Assembly: GCA_963854835.1 (NCBI GenBank)
Contig: OY978525.1
Span: 50,684,929-50,748,928, forward strand
DNA: 64,000 bases
Reading direction: 5' to 3'
Origin: Megamerina dolium
Taxonomy: Eukaryota; Arthropoda; Insecta; Diptera; Megamerinidae
Part shown: positions 10,978 through 21,815 of the stretch, piece by piece
Position numbering within the stretch: position 1 is the first letter of the stretch
Layout of the letters: the number at the start of each line of letters is the position of its first letter
The notes under the pieces: generated by a model
The model's database searches: none
Told to the model about the DNA's origin: nothing
The model's input: only the letters and a program-made list of their open reading frames with translations
Program-made: the position numbers and the translations under genes

Positions 10978-12600
10978 CTCGAAAAATATGTATACTTTTC
11001 CATATACGAGAATCTACATACGTAGCTAGAGTAGTTATGAGATACACATGGCATATATCAAGGGACTGTACATTTTTGATTGCTATAATTTTGACTGTGC
11101 TATTAATCGCTTAATCATATAATCAGATTAATCAAAATTCTAATTATTGATAATAATAGACACAAATTTCAATTATACAATTTATCAGAATTATGATTGA
11201 TGGAAATAATTAATTCGGAAAAAATCAAATAAATTTATAAGCAATTTGATTAATCGAGTTAACACAATTTTGATCAGGCAGACTCGTTGATAAAATTATT
11301 AATCGCACAATTGTTACAATAATTTACGTTTTTCATTGTGGACTACCTAAAAATACTTCGAATAACTAAAATCAACAGTATCATCTTTATTAGATTATAA
11401 TATCCATAAAATGTGTTTTATTGTTGTATTATTATATGCTAACTCGCGGTATCTGCGTTGCATAGTGGTTATTTACATAAAATGTGTATATTAAGGTGGA
11501 GTGATTTTGTATGAAGGATTTTTATTTTATTATATTTCTTTAATGGAATAGCAATTAAAAATTGACTTTATATGACTTAATAATGCTTACAAAATATCTT
11601 ATTCTCTTCTTCCATTTTCGTTTTGAAGTGACCCAGCCTAATATAATTTAAAAAAATAAGTTAATATTTAATTCGCTATTAGACTATTTCATACATCCAT
11701 AACCGCTATAATATTTGTGGAATAACATCTATTGTATCGTACACAAATTCGTCTTTAAAATTAAGTACAATCTAAATGTAAAATTAGTGATTTATTGCAT
11801 TTCCTTAAATTTGTAAATGTTGTCCCCAAATAATTCAACATTCAATACCTAAGCAATTAATGAAACAATTTCATTTTTCTAACGATAACATATTTAAAAA
11901 TTAAATATCTACAAATATGCCATTATTTACGTTGTGGACACTTCTTAACATACTATGAGACAAATAATGTTTGGTGCCTTTATGTCCAAGCCGTTTTCGA
12001 AAAAATGGGTATTGTAAAATATAATGCACAATAGATCAATCGTAATAGCATTGCTGCAAAATATGATAAAGGTATTTGAACGATTAAGTTAGCGCAAAAT
12101 TTGTATAAACGATACACCCCAAGTATCGCAGATAGCCCTCACTTGAAGTCAGCTGACGGGTCGCAGAATGATAATCTAGTCATATGAGCGAACAATAAAA
12201 TTGTAACCATATGGTTGCAGATCATAATAGTGCAGTATTGTGTCAACCATAATATATTATTATATATAGCAGTGATCTGCATTCTCACACATGCAGACAG
12301 TGTGTGCGTTGAGACAGCAGCTACATTGAATATCGATATAATTTCGTACACGCAAACGCAAACAATAATAACACGACCAACAATGATTAATCCACGCGCA
12401 TAATCAAAAGGTAGTCATGCATGCTTCATAGCCAGCAACTGAAAATATTTTTGCTTTTGTGTTATTACGTTTTCATGTACATGTGAAAAAATACGTACTC
12501 AGAGAGCGCTCAGTGTGCTATGGGCTGCCGATCACTGATATATAGCGAATATAGTCATACCAATACTAAAGTATATGCATTAGTGTGTGTGCGTCAAAGG
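10978..12600. other. 3' flank of the NRF-like gene; no gene seen
   Basis: A/T-rich DNA with no supported coding frame. An AATAAA at 11228-11233, about 250 bases past the stop codon, is a plausible poly(A) signal for the NRF-like gene. Sequence around 12440-12466 (ACTGAAAATATT...GTGTTATT) resembles 34152-34182, hinting at a shared old repeat. The rest is unassigned. Confidence 0.6.
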
Positions 12601-12612
12601 GAGTAGTTGAAC

Positions 12613-12867
<255 letters not shown>

Positions 12868-12870
12868 CTG

Positions 12871-13522
12871 TTACTTACTTATGTGGCCGTAACAACCGAA
12901 TATTGATTTAGGCCGAAAATAACATGCTTCGCCAGCCATCTTTGTTCTTCGCTAGCTGGCGCCAGTTAGAAATTCCAAGCGCCGTCAGGTTCTCCAGTAC
13001 TTGGTCTTTCCACCGGAGGTTTGGTCTTCCTCTTCTGCGTCGTCCTCCAGCGGGTTCCGAATATAACACCTTCTTAGCTGGAGCGTGTTCTTCCATTCGC
13101 TCGACATGACCTAGCCAGCGCAGCTGCTGGATTTTGATGCGCTTTACTATGTCAATATCGGCATAGAGCTCGTACAGCTCATGGTTGTACCTTATTCGGT
13201 ACTCGCCACCAAAGCAAATAGGTCCAAAGATCTTACGTAGGACTTTTCTCTCGAAAACTCCAAGCATTCGCTCATCCGAGGTGGAAATTGTCCAGGCTTC
13301 AGCGCCATATGTTAGGACAGGCATGATGAGAGACTTGTAGAGTGTAGTTTTCGTTCTTCGAGAGAGGGCTCGACTTCTCAATTGCTTACTCAGCCCAAAG
13401 TAACACCTGTTAGCAAGAGTTATCCTACGCATGATCTCCAAGCTGACGTCATTACTGCTGTTAATGCTGGTTCCAAGATAGACAAAGTCCCTTGCTACTT
13501 CAAAAGCGTAGTTGTAGTTGTC
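12871..13522 (-). mobile_element. RTE-type LINE 3' fragment, copy a
   Basis: This minus-strand piece encodes the C-terminal end of the RTE polyprotein at 13441-12908, including RRITLANRCYFGLSKQL, TYGAEAWTISTSDERML and the RLRWLGHVERM-type block, ending in a stop. Its 3' end carries an AAGT-type tail (CTTACTT at 12874-12880 on the plus strand). It is 5'-truncated at about 13522, where a TA array begins. The endonuclease and RT core are missing. Confidence 0.9.
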
Positions 13523-13527
13523 ATATA

Positions 13528-13610
<83 letters not shown>

Positions 13611-13616
13611 GTATAT
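13523..13616. repeat. (TA)n microsatellite
   Basis: The TA array between the 5' break of RTE copy a and the first LTR of the tandem gypsy pair. Together with 24113-24216 it is likely one array split by the gypsy insertion: ATAT flanks both outer LTRs, but this cannot be distinguished from the array itself. Confidence 0.95.
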
Positions 13617-13816
13617 TGTTGTAAATAATAAACAAATCACTTAACAAAAACACTGGTGAAAAATATACTTGTACAGAAAGATTAGAAATTAGATTCTTTT
13701 TGAAATATTTGAGATATTTTTATATTTGAATTTAATAAGAAAAATAGAATTGATTTGTACATTTTTTTATGCAATCTAGTCGATACGAACAGCCCAATAA
13801 AGACATTTTCGTAACA
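13617..13816 (+). repeat. gypsy tandem, LTR 1
   Basis: A 200-bp LTR starting TGTTGTAAAT and ending CGTAACA (TG...CA ends). An AATAAA at 13796-13801 lies shortly before the end. By eye it is identical to LTR 2; LTR 3 differs at one position. Confidence 0.95.
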
Positions 13817-13818
13817 AT

Positions 13819-13836
13819 TGGTGACAGCGGTGGGAT
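13819..13836 (+). other. primer-binding site, unit 1
   Basis: TGGTGACAGCGGTGGGAT begins two bases after LTR 1 and occupies the place of the tRNA primer-binding site. The related element at 47638-52627 has TGGTGTCAGAAGTGGGAT at the same place. The primer tRNA was not identified. Confidence 0.7.
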
Positions 13837-13848
13837 TGCTTAAAAAAA

Positions 13849-15144
13849 ATGGTGAAGTTTAACCAGCTGAAAGTGGAGCAACTGAAACAACAGTTAGCAT
13901 CATTGGATCTATCCTTATCCGGTATTAAGGCAGAACTGCAAGTGAGACTACGAGAGGCTATGGAAGCCAACGGTGTAAATGTTGATGAACATGAGTTCTA
14001 TGAAGAAGATGTTGCAGGTGGTGTAATTGAAGAAGTGGAAAAAACGGACACATCTGGCCAAATGATGGAGTTTATGAAATCGATGATGCAGCAGATGCAG
14101 GAGCAACTTGATAAACACTCTACTGAATCTAAGAAAGGAATGGCTACACTGTTGCAAGAGAATTTTGAAGAAAATTCTACCGTCATGCAGGAACAGCTTA
14201 CCAAGGCCTCTTTAGATATTCAAAAGCAATTCTTAGAAAGAATGGATCAGACTGACCAGAAAGTACAAGAGCTAAGCGAGAAACAAGTTGTAATAGACGA
14301 GAAGATTCGGCACCTGGAAAATCGCTTAAATTCAAAGGAACTAAGTGGAACTACAACAACAATCGTTCGAGATTCTGGTGCCATCAAATTAAAATCACCA
14401 ACGTTTGATGGATCGACGGCTTTTGATGTTTTCAAGTTGCAATTTGAAACAACCGCCTTAGCAAATCAGTGGGGTGTTAACGAAAAAACTTCTGCATTAA
14501 TTGTGGCATTAAAAGGTAATGCAGCGGAAGTTTTACAGCAGGTTCCAGAGCACGAGCGCAACAGCTATCAAGCGTTGATGGATACTTTGAAGCGAAAATA
14601 CGACAGTAGCTATATGACCCAGTTGCACAGAGGAGAACTAAAAGCAAGGGTACAACGGATTGGCGAAACTCTTCAACAATATGCCTCAGATATTGAACGG
14701 CTGTGCAACCTCTCGAATACTGGCAAACCTAGTGATTTCATTGAGGTAATTAAAATTGACACATTCATCGAAGGCATACGTGATCCCGAAACAAAACGAC
14801 AAACAATCATGTCCCCGAGAGCGACTTTTGCAGAAACTGTTAGCAGTGCGCTGACATATGAATCTGCTGGTTTGATGTGTCGTCCAACACATAAGGTTCG
14901 GAAATTGGAGATTGAAACGTATGATCTGGTTGAAGTGGTACGCCAATTGATCAAGTCCGAGCAAGCTGCAGCAGTTCGACGTGAAGGCACATTTAGTGGA
15001 AAGTGCTTTAATTGTGCTAAACCTGGACATATGGCACGGGATTGCCGTCGAAAACGTTCTCGATCAAGCTCTTCAGGGAAGAAGAAACTCGAAGACGGGG
15101 TGAACAGCATTAACGAGACTACGTATAAGCCATCGTTAAATTAA
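13849..15144 (+). CDS. gag: gypsy Gag with SAP-like N-terminus, unit 1
   Basis: The frame is open for 431 residues. Residues 1-40 (LKVEQLKQQLASLDLSLSGIKAEL, with the LSLSG turn) fit a SAP DNA-binding fold. A glutamine-rich coiled-coil-like stretch spans about 60-160. The retrotransposon Gag core runs about 175-345 (KLKSPTFDGSTAFDVFKLQF). One CCHC knuckle, CFNCAKPGHMARDC, sits near residue 390, followed by an Arg/Ser-rich tail. Gag packages element RNA in cytoplasmic particles; a SAP domain would be expected to touch chromatin or DNA. The pol frame is offset by -1 and opens just before the Gag stop, consistent with a -1 frameshift. Confidence 0.92.
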   Translation: MVKFNQLKVEQLKQQLASLDLSLSGIKAELQVRLREAMEANGVNVDEHEFYEEDVAGGVIEEVEKTDTSGQMMEFMKSMMQQMQEQLDKHSTESKKGMATLLQENFEENSTVMQEQLTKASLDIQKQFLERMDQTDQKVQELSEKQVVIDEKIRHLENRLNSKELSGTTTTIVRDSGAIKLKSPTFDGSTAFDVFKLQFETTALANQWGVNEKTSALIVALKGNAAEVLQQVPEHERNSYQALMDTLKRKYDSSYMTQLHRGELKARVQRIGETLQQYASDIERLCNLSNTGKPSDFIEVIKIDTFIEGIRDPETKRQTIMSPRATFAETVSSALTYESAGLMCRPTHKVRKLEIETYDLVEVVRQLIKSEQAAAVRREGTFSGKCFNCAKPGHMARDCRRKRSRSSSSGKKKLEDGVNSINETTYKPSLN

Positions 15145-15212
15145 AACGAGCCAGTTCCAAGGGGAGTGAGCTGGCTCCCACAACGGGTTGCCCCACCATT
15201 CTCATCTCTCAA

Positions 15213-16667
15213 ATGGAACGCGTGCCTAACAGTCTGACTATCGATGGAAAAATTAACAATAAAGCATTTATTTTGACTTTAGATACTGGCGCGTCTCACT
15301 CGATAGTAAAAAGTGGCCTGGTGAAAGAGTTTGTGCCATTAGTTCTTATAAAACTTCGCACAGCAACAGGTGAAGATGCACCGATTTTGGGAAAGGTCTC
15401 AAAGCAAATCACGATAGGTGACTGTGATTTACAACATGAATTCATTGTGGCAGATATTATCGATGACGTCATTATTGGCATAGATTTTATGATCGCACAT
15501 GGAGTTACATTAGACTTAAGGCGACGAATATTGCGATATATGGATGTCGAATGTCCACTAAATGCTGGCTATGAGCGTAGTGGAAGTACAAGGCAGGTCC
15601 GGATATGCCAAAAACAGAAAATACCCGCAAATTCGGAGGCAATCATATGGGCTAAAATAGATACGGATGGAGTTACAAGTAAGTTGTGGGTTGTGGAAGC
15701 TATCAAAAGTAACCAAGTCAATAACATCATACTTGGAAAAACACTAGTGGAGTCTAAAAATGATGGAAGTATACCTATTCGAATTTTAAATCCATCTGGT
15801 ACACCAAAATTTGTAAGAAAAGGAACAATAATTGGTCAATGTCAAGAGGTTACAGCTGTGGTTAATTGTGGAGCGGATACGGCGACAGTAAAAGCTGGAA
15901 GCAATGCGGACAAAGAAATGGCAATGTCGCAGATGCAAGAATGGACTAAAGAGCTTACTGAACATCAGAAAAATAAGGCGTTACAAGCATTAAGGAAACA
16001 TTGGTCCATTTTTGCACCTAAAGGTAAAAGTGGCGGAAGAACAGCTATAGTGAAACATGAAATTGATACCGGCGATTCCAAACCTATCCGCCAAGCGCCA
16101 CGAAGAGTTCCATTGGCTAGAAGGGATGAAGTAACAAAGCTCGTTGCCGATATGCGGAGGGAAGGTGTTATCGAACCATCCGCCAGTCCCTGGAGTTCAC
16201 CAGTAGTGCTTGTGAAGAAGAAAGACGGAAGTACTCGATTCTGTGTGGACTACCGTAAGTTGTATGATGTCACGAAGAAAGATAGCTATCCATTGCCTAG
16301 AATCAACGATACTCTCGACACACTATTTGTTGCACAATGGTTCTCAACCCTCGATCTACAGAGCGGCTACTGGCAAGTAGAACTTAAAGAGAAAGACAAA
16401 GAAAAAACTGCATTTAGCGTTGGTGATGGACTATGGCAATTCACAGTGATGCCTTTCGGGCTTTGCAATGCACCTGCCACTTTCGAGCGTCTCATGGAAC
16501 GTGTCTTGAAAGGAGTGCACTGGAAAACGTGTTTGGTATATCTTGACGACATTATTGTGATGGGCAAAGACTTTGACGACCACTTAGCGAAATTGAAGGA
16601 GGTTTTTGAACGAAGAAGCCGCTGGACTGAAACTGAACTCAAGGAAGTGTTCACTTTTCAAACGTGA
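15213..16667 (+). CDS. pol: gypsy Pol part 1 (protease and RT N-part), unit 1
   Basis: The frame actually opens near 15129, overlapping the Gag end; 15213 is its first ATG. The protease carries LDTGASHSIV near residues 27-36. A linker leads to RT with [54 protein letters not shown] and the catalytic YLDDIIV. The frame then breaks near 16612: the reading shifts by a net loss of two bases compared with the element at 47638-52627, so the terminal residues of this frame are nonsense. The RT continues in the next frame. Confidence 0.92.
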   Translation: MERVPNSLTIDGKINNKAFILTLDTGASHSIVKSGLVKEFVPLVLIKLRTATGEDAPILGKVSKQITIGDCDLQHEFIVADIIDDVIIGIDFMIAHGVTLDLRRRILRYMDVECPLNAGYERSGSTRQVRICQKQKIPANSEAIIWAKIDTDGVTSKLWVVEAIKSNQVNNIILGKTLVESKNDGSIPIRILNPSGTPKFVRKGTIIGQCQEVTAVVNCGADTATVKAGSNADKEMAMSQMQEWTKELTEHQKNKALQALRKHWSIFAPKGKSGGRTAIVKHEIDTGDSKPIRQAPRRVPLARRDEVTKLVADMRREGVIEPSASPWSSPVVLVKKKDGSTRFCVDYRKLYDVTKKDSYPLPRINDTLDTLFVAQWFSTLDLQSGYWQVELKEKDKEKTAFSVGDGLWQFTVMPFGLCNAPATFERLMERVLKGVHWKTCLVYLDDIIVMGKDFDDHLAKLKEVFERRSRWTETELKEVFTFQT

Positions 16668-17475
16668 AGTTCGGTATCTCGGTCACAAGGTAACCACGAA
16701 AGGCGTTCACACAGACGACGAGAAAATAGCAGCGGTGAAAAAGTGGCCAAAACCAACAAACCTGCATGATCTAAGAAGTTTCCTGGGGCTGTGTACCTAC
16801 TACAGACGGTTCGTGTCCGGCTTTGCAAACATAGCCAGTAGTTTACATGAGCTAACTAGGAAGAACCAGGCATTCAAATGGGGTGATACACAAGATAAGG
16901 CTTTCGAACAGCTCAAAGAACAACTCTGCTCCGCACCAGTATTAGCTTACCCAACACCTGGCAAAACATTTATATTGGATACGGATGCGAGCGGCTACGG
17001 AATCGGCGGAGTACTGTCTCAGATAATAGAAGGACAAGAAAAAGTGATAGCCTACTACAGCAAAACTTTGTCAAAACCAGAGCGAAACTGCTGCGTAACG
17101 CGAAGGGAGCTACTTGCCATAATGGAATGCATGAAACACTTTCATAAGTATCTATACGGACAACAATTCCATCTCAGGACTGACCATGCAGCGCTCCGGT
17201 GGCTACTACAATTCAAGGATCCGGAAGGTCAACTACCGCGATGGATTGAGCGATTGCAAAGCTACGATTTTACAATTGAGCACCGTAAAGGAGATCATCA
17301 TGGCAATGCTGATGCCTTATTGCGTCGTCCCTGCAGCACTGAATGCAAACATTGTTCACGAGCCGAAAGCAAGGAACACATTGTAGACATCCGGCTTTTA
17401 AATGCCCTTCCGGAAGAGTCCTGGACCAGTGAACGAATACAAAAAGAGCAGCGGAACGACCCAGATCTTGCATAA
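16615..17475 (+). pseudogene. pol: gypsy Pol part 2 (RT thumb and RNase H), unit 1
   Basis: Continuation of RT after the frameshift: AAGLKLNSRKCSLFKREVRYLGH, then the connection FLGLCTYYRRFV and RNase H with LDTDASGYGIGGVLSQ, KTLSKPERN, TRRELLAIM and RTDHAALRWLL. It ends at a nonsense codon, TAA at 17473-17475, where the related element encodes Lys (PDLVKIM there, PDLA-stop-IM here). The same frame resumes at 17476, so removal of domains is by point lesions only. Confidence 0.9.
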
Positions 17476-17478
17476 ATC

Positions 17479-18753
17479 ATGAAAAGTAAAGAGCATGGCA
17501 TCCGACCAGACTGGCAAGAAATGGCTAGTGAAAGCCCGATATCTAAAGCATACTGGGCGCAATGGCAAAGCTTGCACCTTAGTGATGGTTGTCTGTACCG
17601 GACATGGGAAAGTGAAGATGGCAAAACCGCAAATAACCTTCTGGTTGTACCAAAGTCCAGAATCAAGGAGGTAATTTCAGAATATCACAATGCATGCAGT
17701 GGAGGTCATTTAGGCATAGCTAAAACCACAGAAAAGGTCAAGAGGCGCTTCTACTGGGTTGGGTGCCAGGAATCCGCCTCAGACTTTATAAGAAGATGTG
17801 ACCAATGCTCATCAGCAAAAGGGCCACATAGAAGGACTCGAGGTAAGATGCAACAGTACAACACGGGTGCTCCGTTTGAACGAATTGCGTTGGACATAGC
17901 GGGACCGTTCCCCACGAGCAACTTGGGAAATAGGTATGTGTTGGTAGTAATGGACTACTTTAGCAAGTGGCCAGAAGTGTTCCCTATTCCAAATCAAGAA
18001 GCGAACATGGTTGCTGAAGTATTCGTGAACAATTGGATTACACGATTTGGTGTCCCATTAGAGCTGCATTCTGACCAAGGGCGAAACTTCGAATCAACGG
18101 TGTTTAAAGAAGTTTGCGCAATTTTGGGCGTACATAAAACTCGTACCACTCCATTACATCCACAGTCGGACGGTATGGTAGAACGATTCAACCGTACCTT
18201 GAATGAGTACCTGAGGAAAGTCGTTAACAGGGATCAAAAAGATTGGGACACTCACATCGCAATGTTTCTACTTGCATATCGGTCTGCACAGCATAATTCC
18301 ACAGCAACAACACCAGCAAGAGCAGTTTTCGGTACAGATGTAAGATTACCGGCTGATTTGAAATTTGGAGTAACTCCATCGTCTGACAAACCTATATGTG
18401 ACTACGTTGAGAACAAACGAAATCAACTAGATGAAGTGTATCGTTTCATAAGAAGGCGAATTCAGATAACAAGTGACAAGATGAAGGCCAAATATGATTT
18501 ACGAACAAATTCAAAAGGCTACCATAAAGGAGACCTGGTATGGCTTCATAATCCACAACGGAAAAAGGGCTTGTCTCCTAAATTACAAACGCATTGGGAA
18601 GGACTATATAAAGTGATAAACAGAATCAACGATGTTGTGTATCGGATTCAACAATCAGGGCATCGTCGAGCAAAATTGAAAATAGTACATCTGGAACGGC
18701 TGGCTCCTTATCACGGCGATATGGGAACACTTGTTCGGGACGAACAAGTTTAA
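17479..18753 (+). CDS. pol: gypsy Pol part 3 (integrase), unit 1
   Basis: A 424-residue open integrase, in frame with part 2 but behind its nonsense codon. The zinc-binding HHCC block is HNACSGGHLGI...CDQCSSAKGP (about residues 70-115). The catalytic core has LDIAGPFP, HSDQGRNFES and MVERFNRTLNEYL, giving the D, D and E residues. The C-terminal region with KGDLVWLHNPQRKKGLSPKL resembles a GPY/F module. No env and no chromodomain follow. Purine-rich AGTGGAGGACAG then leads straight into LTR 2. Confidence 0.92.
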   Translation: MKSKEHGIRPDWQEMASESPISKAYWAQWQSLHLSDGCLYRTWESEDGKTANNLLVVPKSRIKEVISEYHNACSGGHLGIAKTTEKVKRRFYWVGCQESASDFIRRCDQCSSAKGPHRRTRGKMQQYNTGAPFERIALDIAGPFPTSNLGNRYVLVVMDYFSKWPEVFPIPNQEANMVAEVFVNNWITRFGVPLELHSDQGRNFESTVFKEVCAILGVHKTRTTPLHPQSDGMVERFNRTLNEYLRKVVNRDQKDWDTHIAMFLLAYRSAQHNSTATTPARAVFGTDVRLPADLKFGVTPSSDKPICDYVENKRNQLDEVYRFIRRRIQITSDKMKAKYDLRTNSKGYHKGDLVWLHNPQRKKGLSPKLQTHWEGLYKVINRINDVVYRIQQSGHRRAKLKIVHLERLAPYHGDMGTLVRDEQV

Positions 18754-18764
18754 GTGGAGGACAG
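18753..18764 (+). other. polypurine tract, unit 1
   Basis: AGTGGAGGACAG directly precedes LTR 2, the usual place of the plus-strand primer. The same sequence precedes LTR 3 at 23901-23912. Confidence 0.7.
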
Positions 18765-18964
18765 TGTTGTAAATAATAAACAAATCACTTAACAAAAACA
18801 CTGGTGAAAAATATACTTGTACAGAAAGATTAGAAATTAGATTCTTTTTGAAATATTTGAGATATTTTTATATTTGAATTTAATAAGAAAAATAGAATTG
18901 ATTTGTACATTTTTTTATGCAATCTAGTCGATACGAACAGCCCAATAAAGACATTTTCGTAACA
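18765..18964 (+). repeat. gypsy tandem, LTR 2 (shared)
   Basis: The 200-bp LTR serves as 3' LTR of unit 1 and 5' LTR of unit 2. By eye it is identical to LTR 1. The primer-binding site of unit 2 follows at 18967-18984. There is no target duplication or foreign sequence between the units. Confidence 0.95.
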
Positions 18965-18996
18965 ATTGGTGACAGCGGTGGGATTGCTTAAAAAAA

Positions 18997-20292
18997 ATGG
19001 TGAAGTTTAACCAGCTGAAAGTGGAGCAACTGAAACAACAGTTAGCATCATTGGATCTATCCTTATCCGGTATTAAGGCAGAACTGCAAGTGAGACTACG
19101 AGAGGCTATGGAAGCCAACGGTGTAAATGTTGATGAACATGAGTTCTATGAAGAAGATGTTGCAGGTGGTGTAATTGAAGAAGTGGAAAAAACGGACACA
19201 TCTGGCCAAATGATGGAGTTTATGAAATCGATGATGCAGCAGATGCAGGAGCAACTTGATAAACACTCTACTGAATCTAAGAAAGGAATGGCTACACTGT
19301 TGCAAGAGAATTTTGAAGAAAATTCTACCGTCATGCAGGAACAGCTTACCAAGGCCTCTTTAGATATTCAAAAGCAATTCTTAGAAAGAATGGATCAGAC
19401 TGACCAGAAAGTACAAGAGCTAAGCGAGAAACAAGTTGTAATAGACGAGAAGATTCGGCACCTGGAAAATCGCTTAAATTCAAAGGAACTAAGTGGAACT
19501 ACAACAACAATCGTTCGAGATTCTGGTGCCATCAAATTAAAATCACCAACGTTTGATGGATCGACGGCTTTTGATGTTTTCAAGTTGCAATTTGAAACAA
19601 CCGCCTTAGCAAATCAGTGGGGTGTTAACGAAAAAACTTCTGCATTAATTGTGGCATTAAAAGGTAATGCAGCGGAAGTTTTACAGCAGGTTCCAGAGCA
19701 CGAGCGCAACAGCTATCAAGCGTTGATGGATACTTTGAAGCGAAAATACGACAGTAGCTATATGACCCAGTTGCACAGAGGAGAACTAAAAGCAAGGGTA
19801 CAACGGATTGGCGAAACTCTTCAACAATATGCCTCAGATATTGAACGGCTGTGCAACCTCTCGAATACTGGCAAACCTAGTGATTTCATTGAGGTAATTA
19901 AAATTGACACATTCATCGAAGGCATACGTGATCCCGAAACAAAACGACAAACAATCATGTCCCCGAGAGCGACTTTTGCAGAAACTGTTAGCAGTGCGCT
20001 GACATATGAATCTGCTGGTTTGATGTGTCGTCCAACACATAAGGTTCGGAAATTGGAGATTGAAACGTATGATCTGGTTGAAGTGGTACGCCAATTGATC
20101 AAGTCCGAGCAAGCTGCAGCAGTTCGACGTGAAGGCACATTTAGTGGAAAGTGCTTTAATTGTGCTAAACCTGGACATATGGCACGGGATTGCCGTCGAA
20201 AACGTTCTCGATCAAGCTCTTCAGGGAAGAAGAAACTCGAAGACGGGGTGAACAGCATTAACGAGACTACGTATAAGCCATCGTTAAATTAA
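18997..20292 (+). CDS. gag: gypsy Gag, unit 2
   Basis: Offset by exactly 5,148 bp from the unit 1 Gag, and its translation is identical over all 431 residues, including the SAP-like start, the coiled coil and the CCHC knuckle. Confidence 0.92.
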   Translation: MVKFNQLKVEQLKQQLASLDLSLSGIKAELQVRLREAMEANGVNVDEHEFYEEDVAGGVIEEVEKTDTSGQMMEFMKSMMQQMQEQLDKHSTESKKGMATLLQENFEENSTVMQEQLTKASLDIQKQFLERMDQTDQKVQELSEKQVVIDEKIRHLENRLNSKELSGTTTTIVRDSGAIKLKSPTFDGSTAFDVFKLQFETTALANQWGVNEKTSALIVALKGNAAEVLQQVPEHERNSYQALMDTLKRKYDSSYMTQLHRGELKARVQRIGETLQQYASDIERLCNLSNTGKPSDFIEVIKIDTFIEGIRDPETKRQTIMSPRATFAETVSSALTYESAGLMCRPTHKVRKLEIETYDLVEVVRQLIKSEQAAAVRREGTFSGKCFNCAKPGHMARDCRRKRSRSSSSGKKKLEDGVNSINETTYKPSLN

Positions 20293-20360
20293 AACGAGCC
20301 AGTTCCAAGGGGAGTGAGCTGGCTCCCACAACGGGTTGCCCCACCATTCTCATCTCTCAA

Positions 20361-21815
20361 ATGGAACGCGTGCCTAACAGTCTGACTATCGATGGAAAAA
20401 TTAACAATAAAGCATTTATTTTGACTTTAGATACTGGCGCGTCTCACTCGATAGTAAAAAGTGGCCTGGTGAAAGAGTTTGTGCCATTAGTTCTTATAAA
20501 ACTTCGCACAGCAACAGGTGAAGATGCACCGATTTTGGGAAAGGTCTCAAAGCAAATCACGATAGGTGACTGTGATTTACAACATGAATTCATTGTGGCA
20601 GATATTATCGATGACGTCATTATTGGCATAGATTTTATGATCGCACATGGAGTTACATTAGACTTAAGGCGACGAATATTGCGATATATGGATGTCGAAT
20701 GTCCACTAAATGCTGGCTATGAGCGTAGTGGAAGTACAAGGCAGGTCCGGATATGCCAAAAACAGAAAATACCCGCAAATTCGGAGGCAATCATATGGGC
20801 TAAAATAGATACGGATGGAGTTACAAGTAAGTTGTGGGTTGTGGAAGCTATCAAAAGTAACCAAGTCAATAACATCATACTTGGAAAAACACTAGTGGAG
20901 TCTAAAAATGATGGAAGTATACCTATTCGAATTTTAAATCCATCTGGTACACCAAAATTTGTAAGAAAAGGAACAATAATTGGTCAATGTCAAGAGGTTA
21001 CAGCTGTGGTTAATTGTGGAGCGGATACGGCGACAGTAAAAGCTGGAAGCAATGCGGACAAAGAAATGGCAATGTCGCAGATGCAAGAATGGACTAAAGA
21101 GCTTACTGAACATCAGAAAAATAAGGCGTTACAAGCATTAAGGAAACATTGGTCCATTTTTGCACCTAAAGGTAAAAGTGGCGGAAGAACAGCTATAGTG
21201 AAACATGAAATTGATACCGGCGATTCCAAACCTATCCGCCAAGCGCCACGAAGAGTTCCATTGGCTAGAAGGGATGAAGTAACAAAGCTCGTTGCCGATA
21301 TGCGGAGGGAAGGTGTTATCGAACCATCCGCCAGTCCCTGGAGTTCACCAGTAGTGCTTGTGAAGAAGAAAGACGGAAGTACTCGATTCTGTGTGGACTA
21401 CCGTAAGTTGTATGATGTCACGAAGAAAGATAGCTATCCATTGCCTAGAATCAACGATACTCTCGACACACTATTTGTTGCACAATGGTTCTCAACCCTC
21501 GATCTACAGAGCGGCTACTGGCAAGTAGAACTTAAAGAGAAAGACAAAGAAAAAACTGCATTTAGCGTTGGTGATGGACTATGGCAATTCACAGTGATGC
21601 CTTTCGGGCTTTGCAATGCACCTGCCACTTTCGAGCGTCTCATGGAACGTGTCTTGAAAGGAGTGCACTGGAAAACGTGTTTGGTATATCTTGACGACAT
21701 TATTGTGATGGGCAAAGACTTTGACGACCACTTAGCGAAATTGAAGGAGGTTTTTGAACGAAGAAGCCGCTGGACTGAAACTGAACTCAAGGAAGTGTTC
21801 ACTTTTCAAACGTGA
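20361..21815 (+). CDS. pol: gypsy Pol part 1, unit 2
   Basis: Identical in translation to 15213-16667, including the out-of-frame C-terminal residues produced by the frameshift near 21760. Sharing this lesion means the unit was copied after the damage. Confidence 0.92.
   Translation: MERVPNSLTIDGKINNKAFILTLDTGASHSIVKSGLVKEFVPLVLIKLRTATGEDAPILGKVSKQITIGDCDLQHEFIVADIIDDVIIGIDFMIAHGVTLDLRRRILRYMDVECPLNAGYERSGSTRQVRICQKQKIPANSEAIIWAKIDTDGVTSKLWVVEAIKSNQVNNIILGKTLVESKNDGSIPIRILNPSGTPKFVRKGTIIGQCQEVTAVVNCGADTATVKAGSNADKEMAMSQMQEWTKELTEHQKNKALQALRKHWSIFAPKGKSGGRTAIVKHEIDTGDSKPIRQAPRRVPLARRDEVTKLVADMRREGVIEPSASPWSSPVVLVKKKDGSTRFCVDYRKLYDVTKKDSYPLPRINDTLDTLFVAQWFSTLDLQSGYWQVELKEKDKEKTAFSVGDGLWQFTVMPFGLCNAPATFERLMERVLKGVHWKTCLVYLDDIIVMGKDFDDHLAKLKEVFERRSRWTETELKEVFTFQT

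Noticed and set aside
10932..11114. A separate small gene at the 3' end of the NRF-like gene
   Set aside because: It overlaps the last exon in another frame, and the exon's own frame continues the acyltransferase protein to a stop at 10977.
16600..16670. Programmed frameshift within pol of the tandem gypsy
   Set aside because: The related element at 47638-52627 reads through this region in one frame, and the break leaves a net two-base loss with no slippery site. It is best read as a mutation.
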